From NCBI RefSeq assembly GCF_014898055.3, contig NW_023604295.1:71512301-71576300 (forward strand): a DNA stretch of 64,000 nt, written 5' to 3'. Both the position numbers and the translations under genes were made by a program. Positions within the stretch are counted from its first letter, which is position 1. Each line of letters opens with the position of its first letter. The stretch is from Talpa occidentalis (lineage: Eukaryota > Chordata > Mammalia > Eulipotyphla > Talpidae). Positions 38,501 through 49,989 of the stretch are shown one piece after another. Below the pieces are notes generated by a model. The model had not been told where the DNA came from. It made no database searches and saw nothing but the letters and a program-made list of their open reading frames with translations.

Positions 38501-38808
38501 TGTGAAAAACGGGATGCGCGCCAAGCGGCGGCTTTTAAAAGGTGAACCGCGGAGAGGTGGTCCCGGGGCCGAGCGCGGGCCGGGGAGCGGCGGGGCTGCG
38601 TCGGCGCGGCCCCGCCTCCCCGGGCGGCCTCGTCCCGCCAGGCCGCGCCAGGGCCGGTCCCGGCGCCTCCAGGTGCCGCCGCGTGAGGGGGCGGAGAGGC
38701 CTCGGCGCCTCCTCCCCGTGCGGGACGTGCGTCCGGGGCATCACCCTGGGGCCCGCTCCTCCCCGCTGGCGGGGGAGCAGGGGGGCAGCAGGCGGCCCTT
38801 CTCTCAGG

Positions 38809-38816
38809 CTATAAAG
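38809..38816 (+). promoter_or_regulatory. TATA-like element of the GBE1 promoter
   Basis: CTATAAAG sits 130 bp upstream of the GBE1 ATG inside the CpG island. If used, initiation would fall near 38835-38845 and leave a 5' UTR of about 95-105 nt. Position and sequence are seen; use of the site is inferred. Confidence 0.45.
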
Positions 38817-38938
38817 GGCCCCGGACCGCGGCGGCTCGTCTCCGCGTCCTCCGGCTCCGCCCTTGCCGCCGGCCTCCCGTCCCCGCCGCGGCTCCACTCG
38901 ACCCTCTCGGGCCTCGGCTACTCGGGCTGAGGCGGAAG

Positions 38939-39072
38939 ATGGCGGCTCCGGAGGCTCGGCCGGACCGCTCTGAGGGGGCGCTGGCTGCTGCTCTGGAGGA
39001 CGTGCCTGAACTAGCCAGACTTTTGGAGATCGACCCGTACCTGAAGCCCTTCGCCCCGGACTTCCAGCGCAG
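38939..39072 (+). CDS. GBE1: GBE1 exon 1 coding part, 1,4-alpha-glucan branching enzyme
   Basis: GBE1 is a cytosolic enzyme that cuts alpha-1,4-glucan chains and rejoins them through alpha-1,6 links, making glycogen branches. This exon encodes only the amino-terminal 44 residues plus two bases of the next codon (phase 2). The diagnostic stretch is [20 protein letters not shown] followed by DFQR, which matches the mammalian GBE1 N-terminus ahead of the carbohydrate-binding and catalytic domains. The start is the ATG in GGAAGATGG, with A at -3 and G at +4. The exon ends CGCAG|GTAACT, a good splice donor at 39073. The human exon 1, as I recall it, is 47 codons plus two bases, so the region between MAAP and the conserved DVPELA is three residues shorter here. 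No downstream exon was found in the window. Confidence 0.96.
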
Positions 39073-39236
39073 GTAACTTCTGACCCTCCGCGCTCGCCCT
39101 GCTCTACCTTCAGACACCTAGCGGCACAGAACCCGGCCTTCAGCGCGGGCTCAAGGCGCGGGCCACCCCGGGCTGCTGGTGCTTGTCGGCCCCGCCCCGC
39201 GCTGGCCCTGCCCCACTCCGGCCCCGCCCCGCCCCG

Positions 39237-39306
39237 CCGAAACCCCGCCCCGCCCCCGAAACCCCGCCCCGCCGAAACCCCGCCCCGCCCCCGAAACCCC
39301 GCCCGC
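39237..39306. repeat. 35-bp GC-box minisatellite at the start of intron 1
   Basis: The module CCGAAACCCCGCCCCG occurs four times in the order module, CCC, module, module, CCC, module. This gives two tandem copies of a 35-bp unit, with further CCCCGCCCC boxes on both flanks (39221-39237 and 39311-39320). It lies 165 bp after the splice donor. Confidence 0.9.
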
Positions 39307-41749
39307 GTCAGCCCCGCCCCTCCCTGGACCTGGGATACTTGCAAGCTCCGAGGGCAGGCGTCGGACTGAATTTGGTAATTGAGTCCTGTGGCTTCCGGAG
39401 TTTTGGGTTGACAAGTCGCTTACTCCCCTTGTCTTCCCCCACCCCCCACCCCACCCCAGAATAAACGTGGAAGTCGTGAATAAACTTTCCTCATCACCCT
39501 CCTCCTCCCCTCTCTTGGAATCAGCGGTTTTGAGACATTGGTTACGTGCGGTGCCTCCAGGCACTCGCTTCTTCGGGTGCCCTTGCGGCATGAGGCAGAG
39601 GCAAAGGCACTGCTGTGTTTCTGACATTTTTCGTACGCTAGCCTGCTCTTGTGAATTAGCCTGTGTATAAAACCCAGTGTGTGTCATTGCACATTTGAAA
39701 TTTTCTGCAATATTTCTTAGTAAATATTGTGATTTTATCTAAGCAACTTTTGTTAGTTCCTTGTTAATGCTCCCCTTCAGGGAAGATTAAACACATTGGA
39801 ACACTGTCCCCCTCCTCCCGCCCCCCCCCCCACCTTGAGCCAACATTGCTGAGGAAATTGACAGCCGCTTTCGTCCTTGTACATTGCTATCCTCAAGAGG
39901 GAGAAATGAGAAGAACGTCAAACTTGTAGTGGCTGGTTGATTCAGGATGCTTTAGTTTTAGATTCTCGCTTATCAAGCTGTAAATTGGTTTACCACTATT
40001 AAGTTGCTCCGATAATAATTCTAGCAGTCTGCGCAGCAAAAACAAGTATAGTTATAAAATGCAGATGGTTAGCGTTTTGTGGTTTAATGAGTTCTGCCCT
40101 TTTAACCTAGCCACCTGAAAATAAAAACAACCATGCCAACAGAATGGACATCCTCACACATTTTAAAATAATAGAAACTTTCAGCAAGTTACTGGCGAGA
40201 ACAAGCTTTGGGGATAATGAAACATAGTTGATTTGGAATTTGAAAAAAAAAATCTTCGATTCATGAGGGGGCATTGTTAATACCTGTATGCAATTCAACA
40301 GTGTTTATTAGAGAACCTCTATTAACAGAGGAACTCCAAGTTGATACAGCATCTCATTCCAGAGCTTGTAACAGATCCTGATAAATGAGCCTTTCTCAAA
40401 CTCATTATTGTTCTGTTCATCAGATGATTGGACCCTTATATAAACCACCTGGGAAACAACCTTGTGAACTTGATTTTAGTATTTATAATACACGCTTTCA
40501 AAGAAACAGTGCGTGATCTTCATAGTTGAAGACTGGGTTTTAGAAATAGTCGAAAAAATATTAGAGCAAAAGCATGTCACTTTTTTGATATGCTTTTTAA
40601 TGATGACACTAATTTACTTGTATGCTTTGTAAAATGACACTTAAGACATTTCTAAAAGAGTTGTGGAAATGTTTTCCCTCCTATCCTTTTTCAAAAATTG
40701 ATCACAAGCAGAAAAACATCCCTACTTAGTTAAGTGTTTCTTTCATGTAATTCACTTCAACTCTATTGGGATTGAAGCATTTTTGATCCTCTTTCATGGT
40801 TTGTCAAAACTAATGAGGGGGACAAATGCCAGAATATAGACGAGGGGTAATCCAGTGCTCTCGCTGAAAAGGCTGGTCCAATGGGCCCTCGTACCTCACT
40901 CTGACCTGGATTCTACTTCTGGCCTTGGTTCTGAGTAATTGCCATTTTCCAGCACACATGTTCCATTTAGGCATATCAAATAGTAATTTGGTATTTGGCA
41001 GCAGTAACTTTTACTGTTAACATTTGATGAATAATAAATTCTTCTTCATAAAATCTGGTACTGGTTTACTTTTCCTATTTTCAATTTATTTCTAATAACC
41101 TACCTGGGGAGTGTATCTTTGGCCTAACACAAATACACAACCAGGCAACTATTTAGGTACAAAATGTGCTTACTAAGGAGTGAAGAAATTTGTAAATAAC
41201 AATTTATAAGGATAGTGAAGGCGGAGGCAATTTTTCTCATTGACAAACTCATCTTTTCCAACCGGCATCTCTTAGAAATTCTGTTAAGTACATTTATTGT
41301 TCTTGTTTACTTTTTTTCTATTATCCTAAGATTATTGAATCAGCGTGAGGATTAGTGATTCACTCTGTGCCATAAAGTAAAAATTAGTGCATGAGTGTGT
41401 GTGATGGCTTCCATGATTTCTCATTTCTGGACTCCTAAAATGGGATTTTTCTCCTAACTTGCCTTTTCCCCACCTTACCCCACCTGTTATTTATATTGCA
41501 ATTGGTTTTGGTGCACCTAATTCCCACATTTTAGTGTTTTAAAGCAATACCATTTAATTGTCCCCATATCATATGCCCATATGCGTTATTTTCAGGGCCT
41601 TCCATCAGGAAGACTTCATTTTGAAATATGCCTCTGCAGTGTTATAGGCAAGGGACCGAGATGGTATTAAACTTGAGCAGTGTGTCTGTAGCTTAAATAG
41701 TCTGTAGACTACTTAAGTCTTTGAAACCATGATACTATAGCTCTTGTTC

Positions 41750-42240
41750 TTCTTTCATTATCTCTGGTGGTTTGTCCTAGCCTCTTTTGACCATTTTATG
41801 TAGGATTCCTAAGGTTCTTCTCTAGACCCTTTTATGCATTTCTACTTTGCATATATTCTCTAGATAATCATATCCATACCATGGACTCCATTTATGTACT
41901 GAGACTGTCCATATTTATCTTTACTCCATATTGCTCTCCTGGTCGAGACATATTTATAAATATCCTCATTTTTTTAATACTCAAGATGTACTGTAATACT
42001 CAGTATGTATAAACCTGAACTTATGGTTATTCATCCCAAACCTGTTTGTCACTTTATACCTTATTTCAGTGTGTATAGTATCCTACCAGTTACTCAAGCC
42101 AAAATTTTAAGATGTACCCTTCATTAGTCCTCTTTTTCTTTCCTGTTACCTCCAAGTCCAGTCAGTTATGGCTCCTGACTATTTGTTCAAGTATGTGCCT
42201 CTCTATATTCTTATTATTCTAGAAGGACCATTCTAAATGG
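41750..42240 (+). mobile_element. L2 LINE fragment
   Basis: TACCAGTTACTCAAGCCAAA, ATGTACCCTTCATTAGTCCTC, TTACCTCCAAGTCCAGTCAG and TATTATTCTAGAAGGACCA, in this order, match the L2 3' half on the plus strand (the 'cacccagttgctcaagcc ... acctccaa' region). Diverged and noncoding. Confidence 0.65.
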
Positions 42241-42671
42241 AGCACTACAATATTACTAGGATAGATTAGAAACATCTGTTTTATACATGTATTGAAGATT
42301 TTCATTTCTTATTTTGTGTAGGCTTTTAAGAAGTTACAGGTCTAAAAGTGCCACTGAAAAATGGCAAGAAAGATCAACAACTAGACATATTTTCTGAACT
42401 ATATCACAAGAATGACCTTCAGCTTAGTAAAAATGAATTATTAAGTGAACCTTTTTCTAGATTTAATTTTTATTTGTAGGAAAAAAATCACTGTAGAAAC
42501 AGATGATTAACAAAAGTCTAAAGGATATCAGCTTAAAATGTGTCATAGTATTATTTTGTCCTGAATGCTATATGTTTTGGTCTAGCTGTGAGTATAGCTA
42601 TGCTTTTGTACACAATATTTCTTCTCTTTGTGCTTAGATTGCTTCTAATATTGTTATAGAGCAAACTGATA

Positions 42672-43108
42672 TGAAATGGGTTGTGTGACTGTGGGTCCTC
42701 ACCTGTGCACTTAAAAGGGACTTCTTAATTCTAAACTGCAGGCACACACAACAGGTTAATAAAAGGTTTATTTACAAGCAAAGGGGAAATGAAGAAATGA
42801 ATAACTCAGGGAGAAAAAGAGGGAGATAAATTTTTAAATGTGCCCTAACTGTTCCACTGACCTAGAATCCCATGACCCACTGAGCTAGTGAAAGCCAAGT
42901 GCAGGGTGGCCAAGAGGCTGACCCCTCCCACTCACATGGCTGGTTAAATACCCAAACAAAGAACATGGCTGCTTAACTCCACCATCAGGTCCTTGTGACC
43001 CTCCCTTTAGTCATCATGGGATTTGTAGTACCCAGTGTCTTGATGGAGTCGGGGTGGAGTCCACAAGACCTGTATGGATTTTGTTCAGGACATCCTTTCC
43101 CCCTAACA
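42672..43108 (-). mobile_element. LTR-like element, probably a solo ERV LTR
   Basis: On the minus strand it starts TGTTAGGGGGAAAGG (43108 leftwards). A TATTTAA box is at about 42943-42949, GCTTGTAAATAAACC gives a polyadenylation signal at about 42762-42777, and a U5-like end GGACCCACAGTCACACA follows. The 3' end is either CA at 42682-42684 or the further TTTCA at 42672. TG...CA form, internal TATA and AATAAA order are typical of a retroviral LTR. I could not find a convincing duplication, so boundaries are approximate. No internal retroviral genes are next to it. Confidence 0.6.
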
Positions 43109-43369
43109 ATATGTTCCTATCCATGCTTCAAGACATAACAGATACACTGGGCTTTTTCCCTGGCTTGTCCCCATCCTTAAACCTTGAACACACCCATCTA
43201 AGAGTGGTCATCTACTGTGATATAGTTGTCTTTCTGCTCTTTTATATCCCCTGCTCAGTTGTTCTCTTTTGTGATGGGCACTGTGTCTATATTGTTTGCT
43301 CATTTTTGGATTCATAGTCTGATCTTGTTTGCTCACATTTGGATTTACAGTCTGTACTTGTAGGGAACA
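43109..43369. other. Intron sequence, possible L2 3' end
   Basis: The phrase GTGATGGGCACTGTGTCTATA with the partly duplicated GTTTGCTCATTTTTGGATTCA resembles an L2-type 'tgtctgtcttgttcactg' end. It is interrupted by the SINE doublet and resumes at 43952 with GAATGAGTAGATGACTGAATG. Confidence 0.4.
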
Positions 43370-43381
43370 TTACAGTATTTG

Positions 43382-43939
43382 TTTTTTTTTTTAAGATTTA
43401 TTTATTCATTTACACAAGAACCTGGGTACAGGCCAGATGTGCGCGAGGGTGAGAGGATTCACCAGAGACAGAGCTGGGAACAGAACGGGCAGACTGATGA
43501 AATGCATTGCTGAGGGGAGCAGCGGGCGCCACAGGAGAGGTCTGCCACACCATGTGGGACCCTTGCTGGCTAGCCGGGATGGAACCGGCGCTTCAGAGGC
43601 TGCAGACAGCTTCGCGGCGTGGAGCTCAACTGCCTGTGCCACCAGGGGAGGCCCTGTTGTTTTTTTTTTAAGATTGATTTATTTATTTATGCATACAAGA
43701 GCTGGGGTACAGGCCAGAGATGTGGGGGTTGAGAGGATTCACCAGAGATAGAGCAGGGAACAGAACAGGCAGACTGACTGAAATACACTGCTGAGGGGAG
43801 CAGCAGGGAGACAGGCAAGGTCTGCCTCATCATGTCGGTAGCTACCCGGCCGGCTGGCTGGGATTGAAGTCATGCTGCAGAGTCTATGGATTGCTTCATA
43901 GTGTGGTGCTTATCCCCTTGCGCCACCAGGGAGGCCCCA
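43382..43939 (-). mobile_element. Two head-to-tail tRNA-type SINEs inside one duplication (copies 12 and 13)
   Basis: Copy 12 spans about 43382-43655 and copy 13 about 43656-43939, both minus strand, both with poly-T/AAGATTT tails and complete bodies. The outer flanks carry TTACAGTATTTG (43370-43381) and TCACAGTATTTG (43940-43951), one mismatch in 12. No duplication separates the two, so either copy 12 inserted in the tail of copy 13 or they came as a dimer. Confidence 0.88.
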
Positions 43940-44429
43940 TCACAGTATTTGAATGAGTAGATGACTGAATGAATATCTTGTGACTCTTTATTTTTCTTTT
44001 CTTCATGCTAATGAATCTCAGGTCAACTCACCTTAAGATACAAATGTTGAGAATGCTAGGATGGGAGGACAATGAGTTACCAGGAGATTATGTGAGTAAC
44101 AGTATGGGGAAAGGAAATTTATACTCTAATAAAGAGCTAAGGATAACCAGAGAAAATCAAGACAATCACTATTAATTAGACACCTCCATACTCCGCAGAG
44201 AGTAAAGGTTTAATCACTGAAGGAATATTCAGTTTGAGAGAGCCTGAGGTCAAATTGCAAGCCCAAGAATGGGAGGGAGGCTTTTTTGTGAGCCCAAGTG
44301 TGTTTAAGTATTGCAGTTACAGGGAACATCTCCATTTTGTTAGAAATAAAAATAGCTTTTACATTGTTATCTGATCAGAATTAGAAAGTAGTTTTGAAAC
44401 CAAGCAAACCTGGGGCAGTAGGAAGACCC

Positions 44430-45110
44430 AGTTGATGGGCCCTTACCAGTTTGCTTATGAGGGTAGTACATGGCTCAAAAACAGACACATGGGGAGAAAC
44501 AATAATAATAGAGTTTATTAACAAGGGGTGAGAATAGGGTGAGGTAAGAGAGAGAGACAGAGAGACAGAAAGGTAGTAGTAGTCAGTGGTGGCAAGTAGT
44601 AGTCAGTGGTGTCAAGATGGCTGTTGGTTCTCTCAGCAGAGGAAGCACTGGGGGCAAGAAGCAGGTCATCCATGGAAAGGCCAGTCTGCCAGTGCCTAAG
44701 GGCTAACCTGAAAGCTAGAGCATGTAACAAGGCTGAAAACAAACCTGGGAGAAACAGTTGGGGCTTGGGCGAAGGTGGAGTTGGGTGTTGAGGCCTGATA
44801 TGCATAGAGAAGACCAGCTTGCTCAGTCCCACGGCAAACTGGGAACTGGTCTCAGGTGGAGAAGCCAAGCAAACCTGTTGAAGAGAATATGGCATCATTC
44901 ACCACTGAAGAGCAGAGTGAGAGTGAGAGCACTGGAGGCTAGTAATCAAGGAGAAAGTGCACAGAGTATAAGCCAGAAAGAATAGTAAGGCATGTCAGAC
45001 TCACTACAATCATCAGGAAGAAAGTCAACTGGTGACTTTTGTTTCTGACTTTGAAAAACCCCTGGCTGCTCAGCTCCACCCCCTTCCCAGAAGCCCCCTT
45101 GCTCGGAAAG
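44430..45110 (-). mobile_element. Candidate ERV LTR, tentative
   Basis: The complement of 44505-44530 reads CCTTGTTAATAAACTCTATT followed by TATTATTGTTTCTCCCCATG, which looks like an LTR polyadenylation signal and R/U5 junction. The 500 bp to its right are GC-richer than the intron average and include a local duplication of GTAGTAGTCAGTGGTG at about 44574-44611. No TG...CA ends or target-site duplication could be fixed. The 126-codon minus-strand frame at 44518-44898 shows no domain. Confidence 0.35.
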
Positions 45111-47304
45111 TCAGGTGTTGGAGTGCAACCCTGGCCCTGTGCTTCTGGTTTCCAGTTTTAGCTTAGGTGGTGCCTGGAAGTCAGGGGTTGAAGTTAAGTC
45201 CCAATATCCTGGTGCGAGCAGATAGTGGGCAGCTGTGGAGATGCAGGGCTCAGCTGCATTTCCAAACTGGGCCGTTTGAACAGTTTGGATTTGGTGTATC
45301 ACCAGCCATACCCAAAAGTGATTCTCATAACATAGAACTTTTATATCATAATTGAAAGTATATGTTTTTCTCATTGCTTGGCTAAGTAATGGGCTCTGAA
45401 GAAGGTCAAATATCAATGATTTGAGAAAGCAGGGGCAAATAAAGAAATTGTAAGATTTACCTGGTCTGTTCTGTTGTACCAGTAGATTCACATGCCCTTT
45501 ACATTCACATGAGATCTTTACTACAGAGTCACTCTTGAATTCTCTATGGAGAAGAGGTCAGAGCCTCCTGACCTGTTCTCATTTCCAGAGTATCTTAAAA
45601 AAGACTTGATGAAGTGTTTTGGTTTAATTTAGGCTCTGGTGTCTGCTGCTTCCATCTCTGGAGAAATGACTCCTCGTGGTACTTCTTAGAGGGTTCAGTT
45701 TAGTTTCCACCAAGCTGGCCCTGGTTAGCCAGTGAGATGATAATACAGCATCCCAGAAATGTGCTATAGTTTTAGACTGATAGGCATATCATACTGCTGT
45801 TGTTCGAAATTACGTATTCAACTTCAATTATACATTTATAGGTACTAAAAGAAAATATGAAAGTGTTTTTACTGGGGACAATTGGTATTATCAGTTATTT
45901 TTCATTTTAAAGTAAAATTATTTCTACTAAAGAGTAGATTTTCTTCTTTTGATGATGTATGTTCATGGATACTCACCATTATTTTGAATCTGGATTTCTG
46001 TTATTATATAGAAGCAGCCCTGTTGTGTTTTATGTTTAGGGCAACAAAAACCTGGTGCATTCAGAAAAGGTAAAACTCCACATTAAACATATTATTATGT
46101 AATCTCTCTATATATTAATATATTATACAATTACATTGTGGTTTATTTGACATTGTTCAAATTATGTTACTGTCTAATAAAAATTGATTCATTTTTGATG
46201 TTTAAATGGTTTAAATAATATAGATTCTAAATTTAGCTTCATATGTAAAATGGGAACAATATATAAAAATAGTTCCCGGTGTCCATGTTGCAAAGTATAA
46301 GAGCAAGACAAAGCTTAAATTTTTATTTCTCATGAATGTTCAATAGCTTTGATTTCAAGAGCAAATTAATCAACGTCAGTTTTCTCTTCATAAAATAGGG
46401 ATGGGACTCACCTTACAAATGTATATTAAGAACTAGCAAAATAAATTAAAATGCTTTGTAAATAAATTGTAGCTTTTTGATGATGAGAATATTAGGAGAT
46501 TCACTTTTCTTCAAATGTTTACTAGAATATTATTTTCACAAGACTTCATTATTGTCATTATTTTTAATACCACATCCATTAGATAAATAATATGACCAGA
46601 AATTCCTGACAATTTCTCATTTTGCTGATTAACAGCGTCTTTACCTTAGTTGGTTCTTTCTTTTTACCCCAGGAGAGAACTGTGTGAATGAGGTGAGGAG
46701 GTGGTAATTTTAATCATAATCTAATAGAGAAGAAAAAGAATATGTTTAAACTTTGATCCTTCATTCGGAGAGGAAATGATAAGGCAATTGCCAGTTTACT
46801 ACACGCTGAAGGCAAGATGAGTCCTGGGATATAATGAGGAGCAAGCTCCCTTTATTGAGAGAGGTAAACGCTAGCCTGCAGAAACTGAAAATAACCTTTC
46901 TCTTGATCTTACTTTTCTTTTTTTCTATTCTTTCATCTGACTGCTAAGTGTTCAAATTCTTGGGCATCAAACGACTGTAGGGATTTTCTTGCACCTAACT
47001 CTAGATGGTTCAAGAAATGCACATACCTAGTTTACTAATAGCAGGGATAGCTTTGAAAATAACAAGAAAAAAAAATATAATAGCAACTTAAAAGTTTGAA
47101 AATGAAAGTGATATCTGAACATATGATCTATTAATAAGAAAATCGTTTAAATCCTCTGTCATACCTTCTCATTTTTCTTTCTACTGTTTTATTTGATGAT
47201 TTCAGTTACTTTCAATGTATTTGCTTTTGCCATGAGATGCATTAAACAAAGAAATGGACTATTCATCTCTGTATTAGTAGCTCCATTGAATGATAAATTG
47301 CAGT
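45111..47304. other. Intron, no exon seen; MIR-like patch
   Basis: At about 46345-46470 AGAGCAAATTAATCAACGTCAG then TTTTCTCTTCATAAAATAGGG follow the order of a MIR core on the plus strand. The rest is AT-rich. The 126-codon minus-strand frame at 45111-45491 has no recognisable domain. Confidence 0.42.
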
Positions 47305-47320
47305 AAGATGCTATTTCTGG

Positions 47321-47583
47321 GGACTCCCTGGTGGCGCAGCAGGTTGAGCGCCGCACTATGAAGCTGTCCGCAGCCTCTGCCGCAGGGGTTCAATCTGGCC
47401 GGCCTGTGAGAATCCCACATGGCGGGGCAGACCTCTCCTGCCGCCCCCGCTGCTTCCCCTCAGCAGTGTCTTGGGTCCGTCTGCCTGTTCTGCTCCCTGC
47501 TCTGTCTCTGGTGAATTCTCTCACCCTCCCACTCCTCTGACTGTACCCCAGTTCTTGTATAAATAAATAAATCTTTAAAAAAA
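47321..47583 (+). mobile_element. tRNA-type SINE, copy 14
   Basis: Full-length copy with a perfect 16-bp duplication, AAGATGCTATTTCTGG, at 47305-47320 and 47584-47599. Head GGACTCCCTGGTGGCGCAG, tail AAATAAATAAATCTTTAAAA. Same strand as GBE1 transcription. Confidence 0.94.
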
Positions 47584-47599
47584 AAGATGCTATTTCTGG

Positions 47600-49985
47600 G
47601 TAAGCACTCCAAAAACTAAGTCTACAAATATATTTCTTGTATGGATAACAATGAAATTTTCCAAATATTTAGCAAGCAAGAGTTAAGTACTTATTTTACC
47701 AATAAAATCATGTTATTCAATATCATCAATCTATCTTCATTTTCATAAATGATAAGCAACTAGCCACAGGCCTATTAAATTATGAATAGCAGATAATATT
47801 CTCTGCTATAGAAACATGATAAAATCACTTATGCATTTAGTTCTATGCAACAGAAAACCCAATACACTCACAATTAGCAGAAAGTCTCACATACTGAGTT
47901 ATGGAAATAGAGGTTTATATTTCTCACAAAGAAAGTAAAAGGTATGTGGTCTGGACCTTAGCATAGACCCATTTTTCTTTATGTTTCTGCTTTACTACCC
48001 TTAGCATATAGTTTTTATTCTCAGGTCTTGAAGATAGCTGGGCACATGTAGGCTTTCCATCCATGACCCTATAGGAGCGCAGGCTTTAGGCTCACATAGT
48101 TTAATTTTCCTATAACCACCAGCTAGTTTTCTCAGATTACAAATTATTCACCAGAACTGCCTCATGGTCATGCTTAGCTGAAAGAGAGCCTGGAAAATCA
48201 AGGTTTTTAGTTGTATACACATCTTCCTGAGAACTGTCATAATAGCTCCCAAAGCTCTTTCCCTTGCTACAAAGAGGAGACTTGACCTGGCTAAAGATGT
48301 GAAGTCCCCAAGAACCATATTTGGTTATCCCTGCGTCACATCTGTGTACAAGTCCTTCTGAGCAGGATCCATGCATTTCCACTCCTGCTGAGACAAGTAT
48401 ACAATCACATGTCCACCAACCCATGGGCCCTGGCTTTTACTGTACTAGACCTCATCTGTATTTTTCTGGATTCTTTTCTTTTGAAAAATAGAGACTCTTG
48501 GCAGATGTGTCCAGAGTGAGCAAATCCAGTCTCCTTGGCCACCTGGCCTCATGACATGGGAACAACACTGTCTTCTCTCCTTAATTTCATAGATATTTTA
48601 TTCTTAAAAAAAAATGAAAATGCTTGGAAAGGGAAAAAGTTTATCAGTTTTTAACAATTTTCCATGTCCTCTTGAACTCATAAAATTTATTTAATTTATT
48701 TTAAAGTTTATTTGTAGAATGCAATCTTTGTGAGGTTAGAAAGAAGAGCTAAATTTAAGATGTCAGTGAATTTATGTTCTATCTTCAAGACACAGATTGC
48801 CTGTTTTAAAAATTTAATGTATATGAGCTTTTGGGGTTTTAACATTATACTTTCTATGCTTTCCTTTTTAAAGTTTAAAGATGTATAACTATTGTTCTTC
48901 AGAACATACCAACCAGAGACTTCATATAAATATAGGATTTTTATCATTGCTGGCAAGTCTTACATTTTCTCTTTGACTGTTGTATTAAAGAACAATTTGT
49001 GGAAGAATGTGATTCCTTGTGTCAGCATGAGAGATTAATCATGTGTTTGAGTCATATTAATTTTCTTTCCTAAAAAGTCATGGCTTTACTACACATGATG
49101 ATTCTGTATTACTGTTTGGGGTTCTTGAGTAACTAATGTCTGAGTTACTCTTGTGTTTTAATTGTTTTACAGTCTTTTCCAAAAGGGATGGTTATTATCC
49201 CATGATTATGGGGGTTCACAAATAGGTTTGTGTTTGTCGTTTTTGTGATGTTTTTGTAAGCTCCAATCTTTCTGCATTATGAAAATCTGTACATTTGTTT
49301 GCTTATTTGTGCACTTTTTCTTGTTGTTTACACATAGAAGTCTTCCAGCTTCTTGACCATTTCAGTTGGCAGTGATGTCTTGGTTATTTAAATTGTGCTT
49401 GCTAGTGAGAGGAAGATGGTGAAGACTTATAGGTCTCCTTTTCCTGAACTTCCCTCATGTGACTTTTATTGAAAACTATCCACTATCCACAGTGTTATGC
49501 AAAACTACTCACAAGTGTCAATACAACACTTAAGTGGGAAGTACACAGAAACATGAGTGTTGTAGCAAGTTTAACACACCTTTAAAGTTAGGGGACATTT
49601 GAAATTGTAATGAATTGAGAGAATGGCAAGTTGTGGTAGACAGGATTAAAACAATATTTTGAAATATTTGCAAAATACTGAGAAGATTCCTGTACCCTTC
49701 ACAAAGCTTGTCTCAGTGACAGGTTACTTAACTATATTGCGATATCAGAACCAGGAAATGAACATTGAGACAACCTATAGATCTCACTCAAATTTCACCC
49801 TTTTTTATGTGCATTCATTTGTGTGCATATCCTGTTCTTGCAATATTATTATAGGTACATATTAATGTAACTGCCAACATTATGAAGACAGAATTGTTCC
49901 ATCAACAAAGAGGAATTCCCTTATTCCTATAATTTCACACTATGCACACTCCCCCATTCCTAAACTTTGTGAATCATTAATCTGT
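47600..49985. other. Intron, no exon seen; one old repeat at 47840-48430
   Basis: The 47840-48430 part has a diverged arrangement resembling old mammalian interspersed repeats (CTATGCAACAGAAAACCCAA near its start, CACATGTCCACCAACCCATGG near its end). I cannot name the family. The rest is AT-rich without structure. Confidence 0.4.
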
Positions 49986-49989
49986 TTTA

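Larger units (their letters stand above)
38510..39320. promoter_or_regulatory. CpG island covering the GBE1 promoter, exon 1 and start of intron 1
   Basis: This is the only strongly CpG-dense stretch in the window. It starts near GGGATGCGCGCCAAGCGGCG and fades after the GC-box repeat at 39306. Many CCCCGCCCC/GGGGCGGGG-type Sp1/KLF boxes are visible. Long open frames on both strands here are an effect of low stop-codon frequency in GC-rich DNA, not genes. Confidence 0.92.

Noticed and set aside
38367..39687. Long overlapping frames on both strands (up to 269 codons) around the GBE1 promoter
   Set aside because: GC-rich DNA has few stop codons. The products are low-complexity Pro/Arg/Gly/Ala and overlap the GBE1 exon in other frames.
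44518..45491. Two 126-codon minus-strand frames
   Set aside because: No domain, no splice context and compositional bias; the first lies in a probable LTR.
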